From Panaeolus papilionaceus (lineage: Eukaryota > Basidiomycota > Agaricomycetes > Agaricales), in assembly GCA_015501605.1 (NCBI GenBank), contig JADNRZ010000002.1:682001-746000 (forward strand): 64,000 nucleotides of DNA. Reading direction: 5' to 3'. Below, piece by piece: positions 56,717 to 64,000 of the stretch. The notes beneath the pieces were generated by a model. The model ran no database searches and was not told the origin of the DNA. It was given only the letters and a program-made list of their open reading frames with translations. The position numbers were made by a program, and so were the translations under genes. The stretch's first letter is position 1; the number at the start of each line of letters is the position of its first letter.

Positions 56717-59700
56717 CTATGACATGGCAGAAGGGGTGGCAATGCTAGCGTTACCGTTCATAGTTGACAAAGGAGGCCCTTTAGTAGATGCATTTTGGGA
56801 TTGCTGCTGCTGCTTCTGTGTGGGTTTTGGACCCTGGACGACACTTCCCTGCAGAGAGTGGTTGTCGATGGAAAGACTGCGTGTCTGGTTGGATGTCTTG
56901 TAAATTCCAATCAGTCGATGGGCAAGTTCGAACATGTCGTTTCTACACATGCAATGTATCAGTATCGAGAAATTGATGCAAGAAACCAAGTAAGGCGTAC
57001 CTCAACGAAATGATGATGAATTGCGCATTTTTTGTCCTGTCCTTAATATAATTGGCGACGATGGAGACGTTCCTGAAGTCCAACGCGGCGTCGATTTCGT
57101 CCATAAAGTACAAAGGCGTTGGCTTGAACACATGAAGCGCAAAGACAAGGGCGAGAGAACTCAAAGTCTTAAGCATAAAAATTAGTATTCATTTAACGGA
57201 GTAGACAGCATTGTGCTCACCTTTTCACCACCAGAAAGGTTAGAGATATTCTTCCAGCTCTTCTTAGGAGGCATGACACTGAAGATAATACCTTCCGAGA
57301 AGGGGTCCAAACTGTCGACGAGTTCTAGTTCGGCATTTCCTCCCAAAGTGATCATTTGGTACATCTCCTTGAGCTTGAGAGAGATCAAGTTGAAACCAGC
57401 CATAAATTCGTCGAGACGTTGCTTGCGCAGACCGTCATACTTTGCCTTCTGTTGGTCGCGCTCAGCTGTGATGTTGTCCAAAGCTGTTAATCTCTCTGCG
57501 TATTCTGCCTCGCGTTTCTTCCACTCCTTGAGAACTGACAAGTCGGGTTTGGCATTCTTGATTTTCTCTGGTTTTTTGTCATGAGAAATGGGCATTCAAG
57601 AACAAGGCGAGGGCTTACCTTCGAAGTATGCACTATTGGCCCAGAGTTCTTCCTTCCTAAGCTTCTTGAGCTGATCAGCACTGTACATAGGGAGACCTTC
57701 AGGTTTCGCAGCTTTCTCTGCCCTGGCGACCTTCTCGCCACCCTCTGTCTTAACAGCGGGGTCCGATGATCCCTCTCCCTCGCCTTCAGCTTTATCAGCC
57801 TCAGCCTCTTCGTCTTCCTCATCGTCATCATCCTCACTACGGTATCCTCAGCACCACGTTTTCCCGAGACAATATAAATACTCACTCGATATCCTCAAGC
57901 TGAAGACCGTCGTGCAGTTGCTGGTAAGTTTCAATGGCGGTATTGTTCTCTTTCCATTCCTTCTCTGTATCTTGCATCTCCTGCTTGATTGCCATCTATA
58001 AACACGAGTCAGGAATGGCTATTTCTCTAAACATTGGCAAAAGCAACGAACCTCCTTCTTCTTGAACTTGGATATCTTGCTTTCCTGCTCGTCAAGCTCA
58101 GCCTTGATATTATCTAAATCCTCCTTCGAGTTCTCCACCAAGCTCTGCGCAGTCTCCACCTTGTTCTTCAGATCTGTGACATATGCAACCAAGGTATTTA
58201 CTTGCTCCTCCAAGCCCTCCAGGTCTGCCTTGGCCTCTTCATACGCAGCCTCATTACTGGCAATGTTGTTCTCAAGTTTAGCGATATCCTTCTCTGCCTT
58301 TGCCTTTGCAACTTCGGCTTTGGTGATCTCGTCGTTGGCGAGATTGATGTGCAGTCTCATGCCATCGACCTTGGATTTTTGGGTCAGAAGCCTTGCACCA
58401 CCGACGTCCAAGATCTTCTTCTCCAGAGCCTTGATCTCGAGCTCAATCTTTTGAGTTTTTTGTTGGATCTTCTCAAGAGCTCGCTCGCCAGATTGAATGT
58501 CGCTGTCCAACGCTGAGATACGAGCAAGCTCGGCCTTATTAGGTTTGTCATTATTACTGAAGAAAAATATCAGAAAATGCTCGCGGAGGATAGAAAAATA
58601 GCTTACCCCAAATCTTTGACACGACGTTCAGCCTCTGCAATACGCCTCTTAATGTTGTCAATCTCCATGCCCATCTTCTGGAACGCCAAGTCGAGTTCAG
58701 GTCCTCTCCTTTTCAGACCATCCAGTTCTGTCTCAGCAACACGAAGGTCATTGGTCGCTTTTTGCAGCTGATGGGCAGCGTGTTCGCTATCCTTTTCATA
58801 AGCTTGCAACGTCTGGGGGGAGACTGCGTTTGCAGCGAGCTTAGAGCTCATCGCACCGCGTTGCGGTTGCCCACCGCCACCTGACATCGCACCGGACGTT
58901 TCGATAACGGCACCATCGAGTGAAACGACCCTCCACCTTCTATTGTCAACTTGGCCAAACGCTACGTTGTTCGCCTGATCAACGGTGTCAGCGACAAGGG
59001 TGTTGTACATCGCTTTGTAGAAAGCAGGAGCAAAGGCTGGGTCCTTGAATTTGATGAGGTCAAAAAGACGAGGAAGTGGGGTCTGGATCTTCCCCATTCC
59101 ATTGGGAGATAGCTTCTCCAGGACCATGAAGGATGCACGGCCGACGTTGTTCTTCCTCAGGTAATCGATGCATTGTTGTGCTTGCGAAACTTTGTCGACC
59201 ACCATATAGTTGAGTGGGCCTCCAGCTGCGGTGGAAATTGCAACATCGTACTTCTCAGGGATAGTACCAAGACTTCCAAGACGGCCCTAGAGATTGATGA
59301 GGAACGGATTGCACTTTAGAACAAGTTTCACGCACATGGAAGCCCTCCAACTGTCCAGCATCCCTCAATCGAGTCAACGAATCAAGAACGTTATTTCGCG
59401 ATCTGTTCTCCGACTGACTAGCCCTGGCCTCGTCGACCTTGTTACGGGCACCTGCCGCTTTACCTTTCCAGTCTTGGACTGCCGCTTGGGCGTCCTAACA
59501 CCATGTTAGCAATGAAAAAAAAAACGTCTATGTCACCTTACTTTGACGTTTCTCTCTGCACCTTGCATTTCTCGAGCAATCTTTTGCGCCTCAGCCTTGA
59601 TCTCGGATTGCTCCCCGCTCTAAAATCAGGGTACAAATCAGCACAAATATAAATACTTTAACATTTTTCTTCATACCTTCTGCTGTAGCTCTTCCCTGAG

Positions 59701-62358
59701 ATTATTTAGGGTCTCCTGTGCCTCCTGGGTTTGCTTACGAAGATCTTCGGCCTTTTTCGCAAGTGCATCGCGTTCACTTCGTGCGACGTCAATCTCCGCC
59801 TGCTTAGCGTTGATTTGTGAAGTCCATGGAGCCAGTTCACTCTGCTTCACTTGGATTTGATCGTGAAATCCCTGCGTCTTGTCTGAGGGGTACATTAGCT
59901 TCGTAAATTTGGCAAGGTTTGAAGCGTATACCTTTCAAACTATCACGAATCTTCTCGAGTTCAGCCTCCTCGTCTTCCAAATCAGCTTCGAGTTGTTCCA
60001 GTTTAGCTTTCTCCCTCTTCATTTTGGATGAACTATCTTCGATGGTATTCTTCGCATTCTTGAGTGCGGCTCCATCCTGTCATTTGGTAAGCAACGCTGA
60101 AAGATTAACCTAAAAAAACTAGCGCACGTCTTGCAGAGACTTCTTTAGCTTCTTAGCTCTTGTCGCAGCGTGCTTACGGCGCTCCTGCAGACCAATTTCA
60201 GCACGTTCATTGCTGGCCAGCTCTTTGTTAGCCTCTTCTGCCGCTGCTTGAACGTCCTACGTATTCATAATAATTAGAGCTCATACAGCTAGAAATATCC
60301 AAGAGACATACGATGTAGTCTTGCTCTCTTTGATTGTAATGCTGCTGAAGTTCCTCAAAGAGGGCGATGTCGTCCTTATTGCGCTCAGTTTCCTTACGCA
60401 ATTCGGTCTTGAGTTTTTCCTAAGGCAAGGCGGGAGTGAGTAAACAAGAGACCCTAATAGATAAGGAAAGTACACACCATCCTGGCATTGAGTTGATCTT
60501 CTGCCTCCAGAGCCCTCCAGATAATCCACTGGTATTGAACAGAGACAGCACGGACATGGTCGTTCTTTAGCCTCAAGAAATCTTCAGCTTCCTTCTTCCT
60601 CTCCTCCAGCGAGCTTTTCTCCTTCTCAACTAGTCGCAGCCTGTTGAGTTTGATCTGCCTCTCCTCTTGTAGCCGTTCCATCTCGACCATGGCTTCGTCG
60701 ATAGGCTCCTTGTACCTAGAAGTACCAATAATGTCCTCCAAGTACTCTAACAAGCCTTCTTCATGCTCGTTTGAAGCCTTGGGCTTCATCTGAGCAATGG
60801 ACTCAACCTCACCCTGAAGAATGAGGAATCGATTGTGGTCTAAATCGATACCACGACCCTTGAGGAGGGCTTGGACTTCTTTGTAAGAAGAATTGCGACC
60901 GTTAATGGTGTACTTGCTGCTGTTGTCCTTATATGCTTTTCTCGTGACAACGAGCTGTGAATTGGGAACGACTTGGAAAGCGTTGGGACCAGGCTATATT
61001 ACACTTTTAGTCAATCTTTTCTACATGAAAACACAGCGCGAAGGATGCTCACAAGGTCGATAATGTCGCGGAAATGAACCTCGACTCTGCACTCCTGCAA
61101 ATCAGGGTGATCGGCAGAGTTATGGATCAGCTCAGAGAGCTTACCCTGACGCATCTTTGTGGCTCGATAACCGAAAACAAAGAGGAGCGCGTCAATGGTA
61201 TTTGATTTACCAGAACCATTGGGACCAACGATTGCGGAGAAAGACTGCAAAATTGTTAGTTGACGTCAACAAAGGCAATATGGTCGTGTTTACCTTATGA
61301 AAGGGTCCAATTTCTTGCCGACCAGCGTAACTCTTAAAGTTAACGAGGGCCATCTTGTGGATAACAAGACGATGTTTTGGGCCGGCAGGTTCTTCAGGCA
61401 TGGTTTGAGGAAGACTGGAAGGGGCAGGCATGGGCGGTGGATCAAAGAGATTTTCTGGCTCGTCGTCTTCTTCCTGTGGTTCATTGGTTTGCGCAGGTTG
61501 TGATGATTCTTCAGCTGATGGTGCTGGTGTGGTTGCCTTGGGCTGAGCAGAAGGAGGAGCTTCTAGTTCCTCATCGGACTCTACGATGGTCACTTTCTTG
61601 GCTCCGCGCTTCGCTGGAGGCTTTCCTTTGGATGTTGGTACCGCTGAACCCTTTCTACCTTTCCTGACTGGTTTGACCTCTTCCTCTTCCTCTTCCTCTT
61701 CCTCCTCCTCCTCGTCAACCTCTACCTCCTCTTCGTTCTCTTCAGGTACGGGCTGTTCCTCTTCCACTTCCTCTTTGATCACCTCCTTCAACTTTGACGC
61801 ACCACGTTTCCCTCTAGTTGCTGTACGTTTTCCTTTGGCAGAAGATGACTCTTCTTCTTCATCCGCAGTGCCCACAGCGCTAGATGCAGCACTAGCCGTG
61901 GATGCTACACTTTTCCTGGTGGACGTTCGGCGACTCGGTGGTTTGACAGGCTTAACATCCTCATCCACATCCATTGGCGCGACCTGCTTTGACCCACTGG
62001 CGGTCCTTGTTGTCCTCCTGGTTCGTGCTGGAACGGAAGCAAGTTCGTCGTCGGATTGCTGATCTGCTGTCTCGACTGATGGTCTTGCTTTCTTTGGGGG
62101 TGGGGAATCGGATTGCTCTTCATTATCAGACTCTGGGACATCTGCGAGTGACGCTTTCGAGCGCGTGGTTTTCTTTCCGTTGGATGTCGGGGCAGGTGTT
62201 GTGCGCGTACTAGTACTTCTTCTAGCCCTGGAAGGTGGTTTGACGGTCGTTTCTTCGACTTCAGCTGTGGAACCTCTTTTGCGTTTAGGAGCAGGGGGTG
62301 CGTCTGAGGGAACCTCTGCAGAAACGCTGGGAGCACGCGATGAGCGCCTAGGAGGCAT
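56717..62358 (-). CDS. SMC4: Condensin subunit SMC4
   Basis: A large multi-exon gene on the minus strand. The start is the ATG at 62358 (MPPRRSSRAPSVSAEV); an apparent earlier start is TTG. An N-terminal disordered region of about 330 residues contains Lys/Arg stretches and a run of Glu. Then come LVNFKSYAGRQEIGPFHK and the Walker A motif GPNGSGKSN. Further blocks are the long coiled coils, a hinge with SPNGMGKIQTPLPRLFDLI, GAVIETSGAMSGGG, a second coiled coil, the ABC signature NLSGGEK, and Walker B with PLYFMDEIDAALD. The C-terminal helix is followed by a Gln/Ser-rich tail. The wording SGGEKTLSSLALVFALH and IGTSRYKEPI fits the SMC4/Cut3 type. With SMC2 it forms condensin, which compacts chromosomes in mitosis. 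At least 12 introns. The stop is TAG at 56717-56719. Confidence 0.95.
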
Positions 62359-62653
62359 TATAGTGTCCAAAAGCTCTTGATAAAGCTCTGAATAAAGGGT
62401 TTAATGAGATCCTTCGTGTTGGGTGTTTAATTGAGCCCTACGAAATCAACGAGGACGCGCCTGTCACACACAAGCAACGTGATCTGTCACGTATTTATGT
62501 CACGCGACGCGACCTGATTTTGATCTCACACCGAGTTCATTGGCAGTGATTAAGCTTGACGCCACACCATATATGGAGAGCTTTCAATGGAGGGTATAAC
62601 AGGGTATTATGTTACAGAAATAATTCAAGAAACCGTAGATTCTTTTCCCGACT
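62359..62653. other. Promoter of SMC4
   Basis: Short gap of 295 bases between SMC4 and the RNA ligase gene, both on the minus strand. No gene seen. Confidence 0.4.
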
Positions 62654-64000
62654 TCAGTCTCCATCCGCCGTTATCCTGAGTCCATTTGCCCGAATGTTGC
62701 CCTTCGTCCAATGTTCATTCCCAGCAATAAAGTCACTCCTCACGACTTTACCCCTCATCCTAACGACACCATTCGTCTCAACCTTGACATACACACCCTC
62801 AACCCTTCCGTCATAAAACTGTGATGAAGCCTGAATCATGCTGAGCAGCACCTCATCAGTCGGCATCTCCCCTTCATGGACAAGAGGAACGGTGTGAATA
62901 CTTGTATCCTTCAGGAGATTTCTGAATGTCCTGCTATCCACAAACGAGCGCGTCGTCCTGTCATACAAGTCGTAGGCGATAAATAAATCTGGGAGATTGG
63001 TGTAGGGTATAGAGTGCGTGGCGAACATCCATTCGCCGTAGAGGATGTAGCGTTCTGCGAAATAAGGGTCTCTATCAAGGACCATACGAAGATCATCTTC
63101 GTGTCGTTCAAGCCAGACACCAAGTTTCTTGAACTGCTCGTGGGTGGACGGGTTCACATAGTGGGAACGATTCTGAACAAGGATGCGCGACCGGTCGTCC
63201 GAGAGAGAAAAACCCATATTGGCGCCGTCAATTTTCTCCGTAATGACAGTGTGCCCTTGCATCGATGCTGAGGCGAAGGAAGAATATTCGGCATGGACGT
63301 CATCGGCGGTGGCAGCTCCAACGTTCAGCAAATGAGGCGTGCGGGGAAATTTACAGATGCCGGCTGGAGGAGATAACCTGCGAATCAATTCCTCTGCAGC
63401 GGAGAAAGATCTGATCACAACGATCGCTTTGAACCCTTCCGAGAGCGTTGGTCTCACATACACCCTTTCCATTTGCTGAATAGCGTTCCGAACACGACTT
63501 CCAGGTGGAAGTGTTGGATGACCGGCCCGCATCTGTGCCCTTGCTGTACAGAGCTCACGATCATAATCGAAAAGAATGCAAACGGGTGATACGGCCCAGG
63601 TAGAGGCTAGTGCGAGCCAGATTTTCCTATCTGCTGCAGATGTGTTGCACCTATCGAGAAGCACCTTCTTACGCTTGGGATTACGTCCAATTTCTGTTTC
63701 GCAAGACGCGCGGCTTCCTGAAGCGTCCTGCGAGATGTGTAGCCATCCAGTCGGATCCCTTGCCAACAGCGAATTTGAGAACCACGACTTTCCAGACCCA
63801 GGGAGGCCGACCATAATGAAAAGATCTGCGTCTTTGGGTAGAGTCCCTTCAATCTCCACGGGACAGGGAGGTGGCTCTGAGGGTAGATCTGGATAGACCG
63901 ATTGGCGCTTCCAGATGATACTGCACCAAGTCGAGACGAATGCTTCTTGCTGTGCAGTCTCAAGGCTTCCAGGACGTAAGGCACGAAGGCGGGATATTGC
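62654..64000 (-). CDS. P-loop kinase-RNA ligase fusion protein (5' end outside the window)
   Basis: One uninterrupted frame from the window edge to TGA/TAA at 62654; the frame stays open to 64000, so the start lies outside. A GTG at 63859 is not the start. The N-terminal half is a P-loop kinase of the polynucleotide-kinase type: LFIMVGLPGSGKSWFSNSL, KKVLLDRCNTSAADRKIWL, and RAQMRAGHPTLPPGSRV. The C-terminal half is an RNA ligase of the Rnl2-like family: nucleotidyl lysine in TEKIDGANMGFSL (motif I), YILYGEWMFATHSIPY (motif III), LFIAYDLYDR (IIIa), VEGVYVKVE (IV) and KVVRSDFIAG (V). The combination should phosphorylate 5' ends and seal them. The order is kinase then ligase, whereas the standard fungal tRNA ligase Trl1 is ligase, kinase, phosphodiesterase. 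Substrate and cell site are unknown. Confidence 0.9.
   Translation of the reverse strand, partial: AISRLRALRPGSLETAQQEAFVSTWCSIIWKRQSVYPDLPSEPPPCPVEIEGTLPKDADLFIMVGLPGSGKSWFSNSLLARDPTGWLHISQDASGSRASCETEIGRNPKRKKVLLDRCNTSAADRKIWLALASTWAVSPVCILFDYDRELCTARAQMRAGHPTLPPGSRVRNAIQQMERVYVRPTLSEGFKAIVVIRSFSAAEELIRRLSPPAGICKFPRTPHLLNVGAATADDVHAEYSSFASASMQGHTVITEKIDGANMGFSLSDDRSRILVQNRSHYVNPSTHEQFKKLGVWLERHEDDLRMVLDRDPYFAERYILYGEWMFATHSIPYTNLPDLFIAYDLYDRTTRSFVDSRTFRNLLKDTSIHTVPLVHEGEMPTDEVLLSMIQASSQFYDGRVEGVYVKVETNGVVRMRGKVVRSDFIAGNEHWTKGNIRANGLRITADGD

Noticed and set aside
58062..58516. Ser/Leu-rich plus-strand frames over SMC4
   Set aside because: They are the antisense of the coiled-coil coding sequence.
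61586..62062. Plus-strand Ser-rich frame with a poly-Ser run
   Set aside because: It is the complement of the Glu-rich N-terminal part of SMC4.

Overview
The window is nuclear DNA from an Agaricomycete (mushroom-forming basidiomycete, probably Agaricales). The evidence is intron-rich genes with short GT-AG introns of about 50-60 bases, very short exons, compact housekeeping genes with fungal-type ribosomal proteins, and families typical of mushrooms: PsiD-like decarboxylases of the phosphatidylserine-decarboxylase family, XanA-type dioxygenases, and a LysM membrane protein. I saw no virus, CRISPR array, rRNA or convincing tRNA.

Layout. 0.5-7 kb: a homeodomain transcription factor and a CorA-type magnesium transporter, both on +. 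7-14.7 kb is accessory: a decayed C2H2 zinc-finger relic, an intact PsiD-like (L-tryptophan decarboxylase-like) gene on -, and a nearby broken copy of it in a segmental duplication. 14.7-21 kb: an unusual catalase with ATF/CRE-like sites upstream, then two paralogous small secreted proteins with identical micro-exon sizes. 22-31 kb: two intact XanA-like 2-oxoglutarate dioxygenases flanking a GH47 mannosidase and a divergent ribosomal-protein pair (uS4/RPS9 and eL21/RPL21). 31-41.5 kb: Raptor/KOG1 (TORC1) and a dynactin p150Glued-like gene, divergent across 179 bases. 41.9-48 kb: a C2H2 factor, adenosine kinase and a secreted type-B carboxylesterase. 48-51 kb is sparse, with one orphan single-pass membrane protein. 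51-64 kb: a LysM membrane protein, an ankyrin-repeat protein divergent from a CAK-like kinase, the condensin subunit SMC4, and, cut by the window edge, a kinase-RNA ligase fusion.

Functional links are few, as expected in a fungal chromosome. Three divergent pairs have short shared promoters (RPS9/RPL21, KOG1/dynactin, ankyrin/kinase). The PsiD-like gene is not in a psilocybin-type cluster: no methyltransferase, kinase of the PsiK type, P450 or transporter gene lies beside it. The observations I rate highest are the decarboxylase and its dying duplicate, the twin secreted proteins, the kinase-RNA ligase fusion, and the catalase in which the usual distal-pocket Asn is replaced by Leu.
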